Positions 35,196 through 47,765 of a stretch of DNA of 64,000 nt are shown in pieces. The stretch spans positions 4,032,501 through 4,096,500 of the forward strand of contig OX637291.1 of the NCBI GenBank assembly GCA_951799445.1. The letters are read 5' to 3'. The stretch is from Pseudisothecium myosuroides. Taxonomy: Eukaryota; Streptophyta; Bryopsida; Hypnales; Lembophyllaceae. A program made the position numbers and the translations under genes. Each line of letters starts with the position of its first letter. The stretch's first letter is position 1. Below the pieces are notes generated by a model that ran no database searches, was not told the origin of the DNA, and saw nothing but the letters and a program-made list of their open reading frames with translations.

Positions 35196-36129
35196 TTAAC
35201 CCCTAAAGGACCATCATGTGTTTTTTGACAATATAGAAATTTTGGGCAGGTACATGCAACTAAATATTTGCATATTTTAGGCTAAAATTTTAATAGAAGT
35301 TGGGAACAAAGAATATCTTTCATATGCACTAAATTTCATGACATTTGGAAATAAGAATCAAAAGTTATGGCCATGTTAATTTTTTCCTAGCCGAGCAGTC
35401 TGGGCAGATTTCTTAAAATCACTTTTTTCAAAAACAAAAACTTGAAATTGGTTTTTCAGAGTTATATATACGAAGAAAGCTTTGAATCATTCCATTTTGA
35501 TCAATGAGTCAAAAGTTATGAGGAGTTTTTGTTTGCGGGCAGTTACAGATTATCTACTCTAAAATAAACTTTGAAGTCCTCTATCTTACTTAATTTTCAA
35601 TATTTTTTGAAAAAAATAAAATCATAGGATGTAGATTTTCTATTACAAAATTGCAACCATTAAGACTGACATTTTTCAATTTTTATTTAACTAAATTCTT
35701 AACAATTTTGTATTTTGAATCATTCTCTACTTCTTTCTAACTACTTTTTTTCCGCTATATGTTGTACAATTCCAAATGATGTGAAAAATTTTCAAGCATG
35801 TAACTAACTTTTCTAGGAAAAATAATCCAAAGAAGCACCAGTATTTTAGACATTTTTCCACAGAAAAGTGAGCTTATGAAGTGCAGCTACCTTGTTTTTC
35901 ACAGGGCCCAAAATTTTTTTAGTGAATTTGAATGCTTATATCTTGCAATCCATGTGGTGGAAATTTCTGAAATTTGTACCACTTGTTTTTAAGTCAGCAC
36001 ACTACAAGGTCTTATGATTAGATGTGTTGACAAATTTTTTTTTTCCAAAAATTCGGTACTTGTACTAAAAATGGCAGTCAATTTTGAGCATTTCCGATGA
36101 AAACATAGTCATAGAACTTTAAGGGTTAA
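35196..36129. mobile_element. Family-B TTAA element, third nesting level
   Basis: TTAA 35196-35199 then CCCCTAAAGGACCATCATG; right end agaactttaaggg-TTAA (36126-36129). It is a full-length relative of 6210-7119. Only 19 bases of the host family-A element separate it from its neighbour at 34296-35176. Confidence 0.8.
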
Positions 36130-36849
36130 GTGAATTTCTAATGTGATATTTTCTCCAAAGTTTGGTGTATTTGAGGCTCATTTTTAAGAGCCCTCAACAC
36201 TAAAAAATCAACATTTGCAATGGACACTTGTGCCACAAAATCTTGAATAGAAAAATCACAATCATTCATTTTAAAATTTTATTCTTGATGCTAAAATTAG
36301 ACTTCAAAATAATTATTTTTTAATGCTAAAATTCTAAAAATAAAAATTAGATTAGGTTTTATTTAAATTTAAAGTTTTATTCACACTAGAATTTTGGTGC
36401 CTTGGAAATTTAGAAGCTAATAGATTTTTTTTGAAATATTGTAAAAATTGAATTCAAAAATTAATTCTAAAAGTTATTTTTTCAAAAAGATGCTTTGATT
36501 GCCACCAAAACAAGATTGTCCATAACTTTCTCATCACTAGTCCAAATAGAATGAATCAAAGCTTCAAATTTAGTCAAAAATATAATCTTTGAGAAAAATA
36601 AAAAAATAAAAAATAATCAATTTTTTGTGATATTTTTTTGGCTTACCCTTGAAAAGTTTTTTGGACATAGGGTGGCATAACATTTGCTCCCGGGCACCAA
36701 TTGAAATGAAAATTATATTCCCAGAAAGTTAATCTAATTTCCTATCTTCAAAAGGAGTTTTAAAAAGTCATATTAAAGATTGAAGTTACACAAGGCCTAC
36801 CCAAAATCCAAAGAGTCCCCCGTAGGGACTTTGGGACTTTAGAATCCAA

Positions 36850-38355
36850 ACAAGATGTAGGAAAATAAATTGAGGATACATAAAAAAAATGTAAACAATA
36901 AGACTATCATAGGCACTTTAAAAGTATCCTTCCAATGAGAAATGAAAATATGTTGAGAAATCTATGTGTACATTACAAAATAGAAATCAATATAAAGAAT
37001 TGCAATAAATATATATTTTTATTGCATATTTAAAAATCTATATTTTTTTTTATTCTTTCACATGATCCTTTCTAGTCCGTTGACTATGAATAACATTTGC
37101 AAATAATGCTACTACATGCTCTTGAGAAGCCTATGCTGCCTGCAAAACATTCAATTTGAACTTCTTGTTATCTCTCTAGAGTTGAATTGTAGTCTCCATC
37201 TACATCCACTCAATACGGGCAAACAATTTGGCAAAGTGATACAACACACTTACCATGTTGCCGTTGATCTTCTAACATTTTGCACTTGCTCTACAAATTC
37301 TCGTAAAGTACTCAAATACTTGTCTTTTTTTTGTCCATTGACCTTGGGTAGGTGTTTTTTTGCTCATAACTTTTGCCTCGTATATTAGTTTTATATGCAA
37401 TTTGAAATGAAGGTACATGTGATGGTTTCAAACATTGAATAATTTTTTTATTTTTTAAGAAATTATTTTATTGTTTTTAAACAACCCCTAAATGGATGTC
37501 TATTTTGGCCATTGGGGGGTAGTACTTTTTTTGACCCACAACTGCAAATTTGAAGCTCAAAATTGCCATAAAAATTCATGAAATCTGACTACAGATTGTG
37601 TCTCTTAGATTTCCATACAGTGTAGCCGTTCGTGTGGTTGAAAGCTCTATTAAAACCCTGGAATGGTTGCTTCCCTTGAATCTCAAAGCATTACGGTAGA
37701 GTAGGAGGTCCATAAAGCAACCATCTAAGCGATGAAACTGAATTTTGGGGAGGTAAAACATCTTAAAATATTTTTCAGTAAATTTTCCTTGAAAGACAAG
37801 TGAAATTGACATCTAATCCAAGTTGTTTCATATTTTTTGGACCTTTGTGGAATTAGTTAAGAATTTTTGAAGTTGGAAAAAAGTTGTCATTTGTGGTCAA
37901 GAAAAGCGACCACCTCCTGAAATGTGCATAGTTGGTACATTGAAGAAAGCAAAATGTACCTGTGAATCATGTTTGCTTTTAATGCCCGGTAGGAGTTCGC
38001 ACCTCCTACCTTATTGATGGAACTATTTCATCTATTTATAGTGCTATTGTGTTCCTACAAAAGGGACAACCTTCCTGTTCAAGAATTTATGTCTCAATGA
38101 AATGTCCCTACCTTACCTGACTTTTGTGCTGTACAAGAACTCATCCATTGATTTAATATACTATTCAAAAGGCAAAGTTGAATGGATCTGTGATAGTGGG
38201 CATAGCTTATTTTATAATTTCTAAAGCAAGAGTACCATTATGCATTTGTTTTTAGCATGCGCCATGTAGAACTGCATGGGAGGTAAGGGGGTGTCTGTAA
38301 CGCATTGATTACAACAGAAGGTTGACAAACTAAGTCTCGAAGTTGCACCATAAGT
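36850..38355. other. Non-coding stretch
   Basis: No gene is seen. 37480-37690 (acaacccctaaatggatgtc ... ggttgcttccctt) is the longer relative of the relic at 5913-6193 and may be a TTAA-family element with a decayed left end (acaa for ttaa). Confidence 0.4.
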
Positions 38356-39840
38356 CTAGAATCGTTGGCGACCCAATGCAGACACTGGTAAGGTCTTTAG
38401 TTCCAGATTTTGCTTCAGCATCACTTTTGCAAGCCCCATTAAGTGAAGCCTGTATGAGATTGTCTCAAAAATATTAGGGCAAATGTGGTCACCAAGTCGT
38501 GCAGTCCATTTCTTTTGATAAGCAAAAATAGAATTTAAAGCAATAGAACTAGCTGGCATGCCTAATTCAGAACGATCTCCTATTCTTTGTATACCTGAAA
38601 TCCACATCTTCAAGCTTACTATGATATTCCAATACAAACGTGGTCTCTGGTGAACAGTTCCAGAGTGATGTCCTCACTATTATCCTTGTAGGCAAAATGA
38701 AACACATTGGTTCCATAGTTGCCCCTATGTCATGAAGTTCCACATTTCGTACACCTATAGCCAAGTTCAAATAGTCCATCATCGTCGGTGCCCAATTGGA
38801 CTTGTCTAGCTTCATGTTAGGTCACGGTGTACACATTTGAATAATTGTTATTACTAGTTTATGATTATGGACTATATTCTAAGAATCTCATTTTTGTAAT
38901 TTCCTCTTAGAATTGAAGATTTGAAGTGCAATTCTAACTCTCTGTAGACTACTCGATCTGACACATCTGAGACTAACCCTTAGGTCAGAAAGATCACCGA
39001 ACCTGGCTACTATCCGATAGGTAAATTTCAACATACCAGAATTTATAGATTTAAAATCCTCATGATTAGGGCAATAGATAAGGAATCCAAACGAGAATTC
39101 CACACCTTCTACCACATTAGTCCTGTAGAAAATATTTTTGTGTAAAGCCTCAACATATACCATCCTGTCATCCACTGCAAACACATGGATTGCAAAACAA
39201 GACGGGTCAATCCTTGACCAAACTTGTGCGCTAGAGAACTACCTAATTTTTTCTTAATATATGCAACTGTGACATCTTTGAACAAAAATTAAGAAAGGTA
39301 AGGCATAGATATTTAGAATCAAAGTAAAGAAGTAAACCTACAACTAAAGTGCTTACTTATAGGAACTGCTTAGGAGATCCACAAAAGTGGCACTTTGGAG
39401 CGTTACTTGGAGATGTCTTACAAACGCCATGTTTGCTGCTACTCGTCCTTCGGTCTGAAGTTCTAACAGCACTCTGAATCTTAGCTTCCGAAATTAGATG
39501 CCTATCAGACTATCGACAGCTCCGCAAAACAGGGCAACGTGAAGGCTCAGAGTTAACACAAATCACAACCAACGTTGCATTTGTTCGGCAATGATTTCCA
39601 TCTGCTCACAACCCTAATAACAGTTCCACCTACCAGCAAATTGAAGTTGTTACATGGCACTCTACAAAGCCTGCAAGGATCCCCTGTCACTGCACCTGAT
39701 AGTCAAGTTGAGGTGATTCGCTCTGCTGTCCAAAAGCTTGAATCTTCCCCCTACTCATGGGATGTAATTGCGTAAAGCCAAACAATGATGCAAGAACAAC
39801 GATCTTTGCTAACATGCAATTTCTAGTTTCTCTCTTGACT
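38356..39840 (-). pseudogene. Coding-like exons, unidentified gene or pseudogene
   Basis: Several minus-strand blocks look translated but do not share one frame. About 39837-39705 encodes a start with a hydrophobic leader (MLAKIVVLASLFGFTQL) and ends at a GTGCAG donor-like site. About 39175-38890 follows a good acceptor (tgtgtttgcag) and encodes VDDRMVYVEALHKN... About 38728-38620 encodes NVFHFAYKDN and ITLELFTRD, faintly reminiscent of a C2-type beta sandwich. I cannot join these into one model or name a family. It may be a multi-exon gene or a decayed one. Confidence 0.25.
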
Positions 39841-40203
39841 GACAAATGCAGTGTCACAATCTTGAGTGTGTGATACAATGTGCCCTTTATTGAAGTGGCA
39901 AGTACCAATAAGTTTATATGGATTGCACAGCAGGCTTTGTATTTCAGTATAATATCAAGTTGAACATTGTCTTAAACACTCAGGTGATTGCAATTCTCTT
40001 ACTGGGCTACCATATTAACTCTATGCAGACTATCCCTATAGTATGAGAACAATAATAAAACTAGAGGAAGCATCGACTTGAGCTTCAATATCTATGATCT
40101 TTAGATAAAGCTGGTGCTTTAGCATGTTTAAAATTTAAAAATTAAATTGTTTAAAAGCACTGAGCACTAAGTATTGGCCAAATTTACAGGCCAATGTATT
40201 GTC

Positions 40204-40940
40204 AAAACTAGCATGATATAAGCTTCAATGTCTTTGGAGGTGCAATATCTCCAACGCTGTACATTTTCTCTCGGCGCTGGTTCAGTTTCTTATCAGCTTG
40301 ACCTGGCTCTCCAATCACAAACTTGAATTCCACTGGTACGTCCGGGCCCATGTGGATCTGTACTTCATTTCAAAGGTGGGATATGGGCCAGTCCATCCCA
40401 ACTTTGAATTTGAGCTGTTGATGAGGGTTTGAGCCTACAACCTCACAATATAGATCAACTAGAGAGACATCCAGTTGGTGCTCCATTTGAATCCACAAGT
40501 GGGATACCCATCTCTCTTTTATATAGAAAAAATTCACATAAAGAGTTTGCCTTGCAATGTGAAAATGAAAAACAACAGAAGGGCAATTGATTGTGCATTT
40601 GATAACATCACCTTGGTCAACAGTCTTAGAGTTCCATCCTGGATCCATTAAGTTTCTGAACACCTCATCGTTGATGTCACAAATAGTCTAAAATGAAGGC
40701 ATTCTCTTTCGAGCTGATGCTGATGCGAACAAGTCTATAAACACATGAAGGGGCATAAACCACTGGATGTGGCACCAGAGCGAAGCAGTAGTGTGCTTCA
40801 TTGCACCCCAAAAGTCTGATCGCATCTTCGCTCAGAAAGTCTTTGACGTCAACATGTCGGGCAAGGGCCAGGAAGTCGAACAGAAGCCTGGTAACTGTGG
40901 GCGCTAGATTACCCACCCTTGGTAATAAAGCAAACACCAA
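40204..40940 (-). pseudogene. Coding-like exons, unidentified
   Basis: Two minus-strand blocks: about 40925-40680 (VTRLLFDFLALARHVDVKDF, GCNEAHYCFALVPHPVVYAP) and about 40675-40380 (CDINDEVFRNLMDPGW, FFYIKERWVSHLW). They lie in different frames with a possible acceptor (cattttag) between. 40325-40260 continues with PVEFKFVIGEPGQADKK in a third frame. Composition is more balanced than the surroundings. It may belong with the exons at 38356-39840 as one minus-strand gene. Family not recognised. Confidence 0.25.
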
Positions 40941-41269
40941 CCAGGTTCTATGCTTTTATCCACTTTTTTAATATATGAGGATATTGTAAGCGCGGTCCAC
41001 TATGCCTTTCAAGAAATGGATATTTTTTGCTAACATTTCCTAAGTGTCGTGGATGGGCAAAAGAAAGGACTAGAGATGCATGTGATAACTTCCAAGCGAA
41101 CTGCAATGATCAAGGGTGATAATGATTTAAAGTGAAATTCGAACTCCCTAACCATCTATCCTATGTCTAGGGTTGGCTGGGTAGTTGGCGTCATTTCTAA
41201 CGTTGCTAACTACGTGAAATAGGGACCCCTATGTTTCTTCCATGAACCCCTAAGACTATCTTTTGTATT

Positions 41270-41978
41270 TTAATGTTCCACCTGGATGTTCTGCTTCAAA
41301 AGACTAACCCTGACTTTTAACTTCTACTCTAAATTTTAACTTCCAAATGTAACTCTATGTTTTGATTTTTTATTCTCTCGATTTTTACTCCTAAATTAAC
41401 TCCAAAATTTACCTTCCAAAGTTAACTCTATACTTTGACTTTTAACTCTAAATTTTTACTTCTAAACTACCTTAAAGTTTTACACTCCAAAGTTAACTCT
41501 ATTTTTTGACATTTGACTCTAGGTTTTTACTTCTAAAATTAATCCCAATTTTTTAACTTCTAGATTTGACTCTACATTTTCACTTCCAACCCTAGATTTT
41601 CTACTTCTAGAAACTAACTCTAAAATTTAACTTCTACTTCTAGTTTTTGACTTCTACTTTGAGCTTTGATTTTACTATCTAATTTTTACTCTAACTTTAA
41701 ATTTCTAACTTCAAGATTTAACTCCTATTTCTAACTTGGGAATCTACTTTCTAAATTGATTTTTTTATTCTACTTCCTAAATTTACTCCAACTTTTTACT
41801 TTTAATTTCCTACTCTATTACTTGGATTTTTGACTCCTAATTAACTCTAAACTTTTACTCTTAAACTACCCTAAGAGGCTAAGATTTGCCTTGAGAATTT
41901 AACTCCTAGATTACACTTCCAAATTAACTCTAACTTTTTTATTTCCCAAAGTTAATTCTAGATTTTTTAACTTAGAGT
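41270..41978. repeat. Degenerate pyrimidine-rich repeat (aactctaaatttttacttct)
   Basis: Words such as aactctaa, tttttacttct, ttccaaagttaactcta recur irregularly across about 700 bases, with no fixed period. It is low-complexity sequence without a gene. It resumes weakly after the element at 41979-42920, which interrupts it. Confidence 0.6.
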
Positions 41979-42920
41979 TTAACCCCTAAAGGCCCAAGGC
42001 CATTTTTCTGCCAAAAAACACTCAAAACTGCCATTTCTATAGCAAGGAGTAAAAATGTTTGAAAAATGTTTTTTTTGCACATCTAACCGTAGGATCTTAC
42101 ACCTAACTAGTATGAGAATGTGTGGAAAAAATTTCAGAATTTTTGACCGCTCAGATTGCAAGATATCTGCGTTTAAAGTGGAAAAAAAAAGTATTTCAGC
42201 ACATTGCGGGACTAGATTTTTTGAATTTGAACATTTTAAACTTAAAACTTTTGCACTACAGAGTTTGGAGCTTCAGATGTTTATAGTGGAGAATTGAGTT
42301 GAGAGTCTAGGAAAAAAATATATATTCAAAAAAACTTAATTATCATTCCTAAAAAAATTATTCACTAGAAGTAGGTATGAGATAGAAGGAAAATCTAAAA
42401 TATTAATATATTTTAGATGGAATTAAAATACACTAATCCCAATGGTGAGATTGTTCTAGCAAGTAAACTAAACCATGAGAATTTATTTTTTTTGAAAAAT
42501 TGCAAAAATAGCATTTAGAAATGATTCCTACAAGTTATTTTTTTCAAGAAGATGCTCTAATTGCCCAAAAAACAAGAATGTCCATAACTTTCTCATAACA
42601 AACCCAAATGAAATGAATCAAAGCTTTTTAGATAGAAAAAAATATAATCTATGAGAAAAAAAATGTTAAAAAAAAAAATCAAATTCTTGCCAAATTTTTT
42701 TTGCTGCCCAGACTGCCCAGTTACGAAAAAAAGTAACATATTTGGCCATAACTTTTGACTCCTATTTCCAAATGGCCTGAAATTTAGTGTATGTGAAAGA
42801 TATTCCTCGCGCCCACCTTCTATTAAAATTTCAGCTTAAAATATTAAAATCTCTGGTCACACGTACCTGCCCAAAATTTCTATACAACCAAAAAAGGCAT
42901 GCCGGTCCTTTAGGGGTTAA
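41979..42920. mobile_element. TTAA-flanked element, C left half / B right half
   Basis: TTAA 41979-41982 then CCCCTAAAGGCCCAAGGCC. The right end is ggcatgccggtcctttagggg then TTAA 42917-42920. The left two-thirds matches family C (taggatcttacacctaac). The right 190 bases are the reverse complement of the family-B left end (gggcaggtacgtgtgacc). It looks like a recombinant or a subfamily in which both ends derive from B-like termini. Confidence 0.75.
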
Positions 42921-44199
42921 CTTTACAATTAAAACTTTAATTTGGCTTTAGTTTTTTACCGCTAATTAATCCCTAATTTTAATCCTAAATATTCTTCCTA
43001 ATCTAAATCCCTAATCTCCGTCCATTGTTCCCTTTGGATGAAATTTTAATCAAATTCCTCCGTCCCACCCCCTAGTACTTAACTTATCCTAACACGGTCA
43101 ATTTAAAGCCAAATCCTAATTGTATATGTTTTTGGAAACCTCTACCCTTAATCTATAAACTTTTGAATCTAAACTTCTAATTCACGCTAATCTCGGCTCA
43201 CTAATTGTGTTTTAAGGGCTGATTAAGGAAATCAACGCTAATTAGGGAAAAACACCAAGGATTAATTCAAAAACTCACCTCTTCACTGCCGGTGTCAAGA
43301 ATAACTTCTTCCATGTCTACGTGCACATCTTCATACTCCATGGTAATCCTTTGTCTTGTTTGATTTTTTCCAAGCTCACCGTTTAATTTTAGAAAATATT
43401 ACACTCGTGCGATCTAAACTTCTTCTTTCCCTTCTTCCTTCCTTTTCTTTCTTTCTTTCTCCTTCTACACTAGTACTATTCCACCTAAGCTTTTATGAGT
43501 CTTACACTATGGTCTCAACTTCCAAGAAAGGTTAAATGTGCTTCCTACCCTCTCACACAACTTTGCCTTTGTGTCATCCTAATCCTCCTTCCAATAGTCA
43601 CCGCGAATTCTCAAGATTTTCCTCCCTAAGCCTACCTAGCCTAGGCCTAGGTCACTATTTATCGTCTCTCACCTCCTCTTGCCTACTTCTTCTTCTCCTT
43701 CCCTAATCTCCTTCCATTCTTGTTTTGTAGTTTTGACGATGAGAGAGTTGGGAGGCTTGTTTGCAGGTATATGCGTGGAGATACTACTTCTATTCTTCCC
43801 CTTCTCTTTTTTTTACTTTTAGAGCTCCTACTCCCCTACTCTACCTCTCTACCCCTAGCTTCTTAAATTCTAGTCCAACATTTTTGTTTAGGAAAGCACA
43901 GACCAAAATCCCTCCCAAAAGGAGAGTTTTGGGAGCCGGGCCCCCGGACCCAGCAACTGCTGGCTTGCCTGGCCCCCTGGCTATCGGCTTGGCTGGTGGC
44001 TGGGGGGTCGGATTTTTTTTTTTTTTAATTAATTAAATAAATAAATAAATAATTTTCTGTGACTGTTGACTGTATTGGTCCAGCCCAATCTGAACTAGCT
44101 GGTTTTTCTTTGGCCCGATTATGAACTGGCTGGTTTTTTGGCCCTGATCTGAACTAGATTGGTTTTTTCACATACTCGGGGGGGTAGACTCATAAAAAA
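42921..44199. other. Non-coding, pyrimidine-rich stretch
   Basis: No firm gene. One minus-strand block, about 43344-43282, reads MEYEDVHVDMEEVILDTGS and ends at a GTGAGT donor. It could be a short first exon but has no visible continuation. 43434-43464 is a ttcctttc microsatellite and 44025-44053 an (aaat)n tract. Confidence 0.35.
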
Positions 44200-44450
44200 A
44201 AACTAGACTTGGAAGAAAAATAGACTTGCTAAAACTTAGAAAAAATTCTAGACTTAGGAAAAAATAGACTTGCTAAAAACTTGGGAGAGCTCTAGACTTG
44301 GGGAAACTAGATTTGCTAAAAACTTGGAAAAAACTCTAGACTTAGGGAAAACTAGACTTGCTAAAAACTTGGGAGAACTCTAGACTTGGGGAAACTAGAC
44401 TTGCTAAAACTTGTGAAAAACACGGGACTTGCTAAAAACCTTAAAAAAAC
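44200..44450 (+). repeat. Minisatellite of tctagacttgg-aaactagacttgctaaaa units
   Basis: About five imperfect units of 45-50 bases (tagacttgctaaaaacttgg, gaactctagacttgggg) are arranged head to tail. No gene is associated. Confidence 0.7.
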
Positions 44451-46533
44451 AAACTACATATCTTGGAAGCTAAACTTTGGACGTTTCCACAAAGGTCTTG
44501 GAAACTATACTTTGGAACTAAACACCGGGTAGGTTCAAAGCTTCGCCACTAAGTTGGGTATAACACCAACTTTAGGATTTGGCGGTATTCTGGGGGTTCA
44601 AAGCTCCACCGTCCGAACCCGTTTAACACACACTTTAGGACTTAAACTTAGTCACAAGTTCAAAGCTTCGCCGTCTCCTAGGGAGGTCCACACAATGAGA
44701 GAGACTTTAGAAGAAGAAAAAAACAAAACTTTTAAAGAAAACACACATAGGGTCAAAGCTTCGCCGTCCCGGAGGGGGGTCCACTCAACAAGGGAACGTT
44801 AGAGAAAAGGTGAGAACATGTGAGTAAGGGAAACAAAACGAGTTAGAACAAAGGGTGACACGGAAAGACTTATGCGCTAAAGGCCCTCTAAAGCGGCATT
44901 GCCAAGGTACGGTGGGGGGTGGCTTTAGGATTAGCACAAGACACCAAAAGATTCCTAAACCTCTCAAGTTAGCTCACGAGGGCACAAAAGGGACACACAA
45001 GGAAAGAAAGAGTCTCTCTACTCACAACAAGAGTACTAAGAGTACACAAAGAGTAAACAAGGCAAGATAGAAGGACCTCCAAGGACCTTCAAAGCTTGAA
45101 AAACAACAACAATGGAGCCAAAAGTGCTTCAAAAACACCGTAGAGGTTTTTGACTTCAAACGCCAAAATATCCGAAATAACTTGGACTCACGGACCCAAA
45201 AACAAGTATTGGGGGTGTTCAAGAGAGAGAAATGGGGCCCTTATATAGGTTTCCAAGGGCCCACCCCTCCCTCTAGAGTTCTAAGGTAACTTTATCAACT
45301 CGGATTTTCATCCTCATCCTCAAAGATTTTCATCCTAATCCCTAAAAATCTACTTCTACCATCTATGCTGGACCAACATCCTAACTTTTGGAGATTAACT
45401 CCAATCGCCGAACGGATTGCGCTGTTGGCTCCAGATCGCCGTGTTTAGTCCTTGATTCCTCTACCCCCCGTACCGAGGCCAAAAAATCCATCGTAGGCTA
45501 ATTTAGTTTAAAAACCAAATTGTGGTAAAATCTTAGATCTTGGTGGTCTCCTATTTTGAGAAATCTGAATAGCCTAGGGTCTCTGGTAGATGCGAGAGAG
45601 TTGGAAAGGACTCTTGCTTGACTTCGTTTCGCCATTGTATGGTCCCGGAATGCTGGTCAACATCGCGGGGACCCCGCCACGTGGTTAATTCCCGAGGAAT
45701 CTCGCCGGTTCGGGTACTTGCCGCTATTAGAATGTCGTGAAACTTCACGGAGTGCATTATTAACATAAAAAAAAGCTAGTCTAATTTTTAGTGGGATTTT
45801 ATTGTAACCTGGGTAATTTTCATGAAATTCCCATTGGAAGTTAGAAGGGTTGACCACCCGAAAAAGGTCCTTTTGCAAGTCGGAAGATGCCGGGAATTTT
45901 CACGGGACCTCTCAAGAAGTCACTTGAAAGACGTGTAGGTGCGTTTCCGTACCTGGCACGATTGGTCAGTGGAGATTAAAACTGGTCATCTCCTCGAATT
46001 AGCGACGGTGCGGGAATCTTCTGCATGTAGAGGAATCTTGGCGAATCGATTTCATCGCTGAACTTCTCGCATGGGATTTATCCTAGAACACCATCCTTGG
46101 GCTGTAGATTCCACCACGGGCCCTGTTTTGCGTTAGTGGCTCCTATATGCTAACAATCGGGATTTTGGGAATTTGTCGATCTAATGGGGAATTCTAAATC
46201 TAACTCTAGGACCCGACCTAGTGGCCTCGTTGTGGATCCCTCGGACCGACTTAGCCATGAATTGCCACATTCATGGTGGAATTTAGCCCTTTTAGGGCTA
46301 TGTGATTCAAATCCTCCAAATCTAGCCATTTTGTTATTTCTATACTATTTTTAGGCAAGATTTGAGGGGATTCTAAGTACAAACACAAATCTAGACCAAA
46401 TACTATAACGGATATGACACAACCCTATTCTGGTTCTATAATCTTTTTATGGCTTTTTGTATACTTTTATCAACTTTAAATTGCAAATTTTTCCAAAAAT
46501 AATTCTACGAGTCCCAAGTGACAAATTGGGAGC
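44451..46533. other. Non-coding stretch with a recurring motif
   Basis: The motif tcaaagcttcgccgtc recurs at about 44536, 44596, 44660 and 44754 with variation, often followed by a short ggaggtccac. The remainder to 46533 shows no gene; several frames are open only by chance. Confidence 0.4.
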
Positions 46534-47765
46534 TCACAGTAACTGAATCTCCTCCAAGTCCCCATATGGTCGTTCTTCTGCAAGTGGTACATATGTCCAG
46601 CGGTAGTAAAAGACACTGTGATCATACAATTTGCGAGCACTTCTATTGTGATGAATCATCATCCCAATCTCCGCATGCATTCCCACAACAAGCCCGACAA
46701 TTGACGCAGGATGGACCCAGTTGTCGAAAAAGGTCGGGAACAAATCTATATCAACAGTCATATACGACAAGTCAGTACTGATTAGTGTATAGGCTAGAAA
46801 CTAAGCATGCAATACAATCTATTATAAGAGCATTGAAAAACTATATGCATACTAATTATTATCCGTTCTGTACATAAAACAGGACACTTCAAATATCAAT
46901 TTACGATCATCATAGAAATGGTCTAGCTATGTAGAAGCATCAGATCTCTAAAAACTTCCCTGTGGGCAATAGTGCACGCGCTTCTGATTTCGAAATCATG
47001 CCTTCCATGTACACATTGTCAGTTGTAGCAAGTTCTTACTGATTGTAGAAATGGTCTAGTTGTGCAGGAACATCAAATTGGTAAGAACTTGCTATGACTG
47101 ACAGTGTGTACACAGAAGGTATGATTTCAAAATCAGAAGCCTATGCAGTGACCAATATCATCAAATATTTGTCTAATCCCAATTGACACTTAAGGTTTAG
47201 GGTTCTTCCCAACTTCATCAGTTGACTTTCGATTCTACAATCTATCAAAAACGACTAAATATGGAACACCTAAACCAGCCTTGCTTATTGGACAAACAAA
47301 TTCAATTCCCAAATGCCATCAATATGTTCCATAACTATAACATAATTTACTGTGCCTGATTCTAGAGAAATTCTATATCCGCACCCTAAACCAACTTTAC
47401 TTGCATTCAACAATATAACAGTATTGGAAATAAGAAATAAGAATATGCAAACACATCCTTATTCAAAACTGCACTTACATATAAGAAAGAGGAACAAGGA
47501 TAAGGGTTACTTATAGTTACAAGGAATGCGTGGTCGAGGTAGATTAGGGTCAAGTAAGATCTGGCGAGGCTCGTACGCATGCCGAACTTTGACTCCTGAG
47601 ATACACCTTCCTTCACCAGAGAGCTCAAAGGCTTAGACTTGTGCCTTCCATAGAAACTACTGACTGTGAAGATTGTATCGAGACGAATCCCGCCTCTAGG
47701 AAGAAGAAGTATCGGGATTTAGTGTCACCCAGGAGCCCACCTTGAAGCGCATCGGAATCCATCGC
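46534..47765 (-). pseudogene. Decayed coding-like blocks, unidentified
   Basis: Minus-strand 46770-46540 encodes VDIDLFPTFFDNWVHPASIV and further plausible sequence. 47625-47525 encodes GVKVRHAYEPRQILLDPNLP in one frame. About 47700-47640 encodes GGIRLDTIFTVSSFYGRHKS in another, so a frameshift or a missed intron separates them. No family is recognised. These may be fragments of a mobile-element protein. Confidence 0.2.
46980..47140. repeat. 60-bp imperfect inverted repeat (long hairpin)
   Basis: 46980-47039 pairs with 47081-47140 across a 41-base loop. 53 of 60 positions match, and all seven differences are transitions, so some become G:U pairs in RNA. It could be a foldback MITE or a small-RNA precursor. 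Confidence 0.75.

Larger units (their letters stand above)
33957..36420. mobile_element. Family-A TTAA element nested in the family-C element
   Basis: TTAA 33957-33960 is followed by ctcctaagtgcccaaggcc. The right end is ggtgccttggaaatttagaagctaa (to 36420). Its own sequence (33957-34295, 35177-35195, 36130-36420) is co-linear with 4847-5485: tgatcatgacggtgttaaaac and tttctaatgtgatattttct match. Two further elements sit inside. Confidence 0.7.
33544..36849. mobile_element. Old family-C TTAA element hosting nested insertions
   Basis: The left end is TTGA-CCCCCTAAAGTCCCAAGG (decayed TTAA). The right end is gggactttagaatccaa, a decayed version of gggcctttagggattaa. Its own sequence is 33544-33956 and 36421-36849, co-linear with the uninterrupted element at 25026-25954. 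The gap is filled by a family-A element with two more elements inside it. Confidence 0.65.

Noticed and set aside
40400..40450. tRNA-like B box (ggctcaaaccc on the minus strand)
   Set aside because: There is no A box at the proper distance and no cloverleaf pairing; it is more likely part of the unidentified coding-like block.
43282..43344. Retroviral-type aspartic protease motif (ILDTGS) on the minus strand
   Set aside because: Only the D-T-G-S tetrad matches. There is no protease, reverse transcriptase or LTR around it, and the block ends in a splice-donor-like site.
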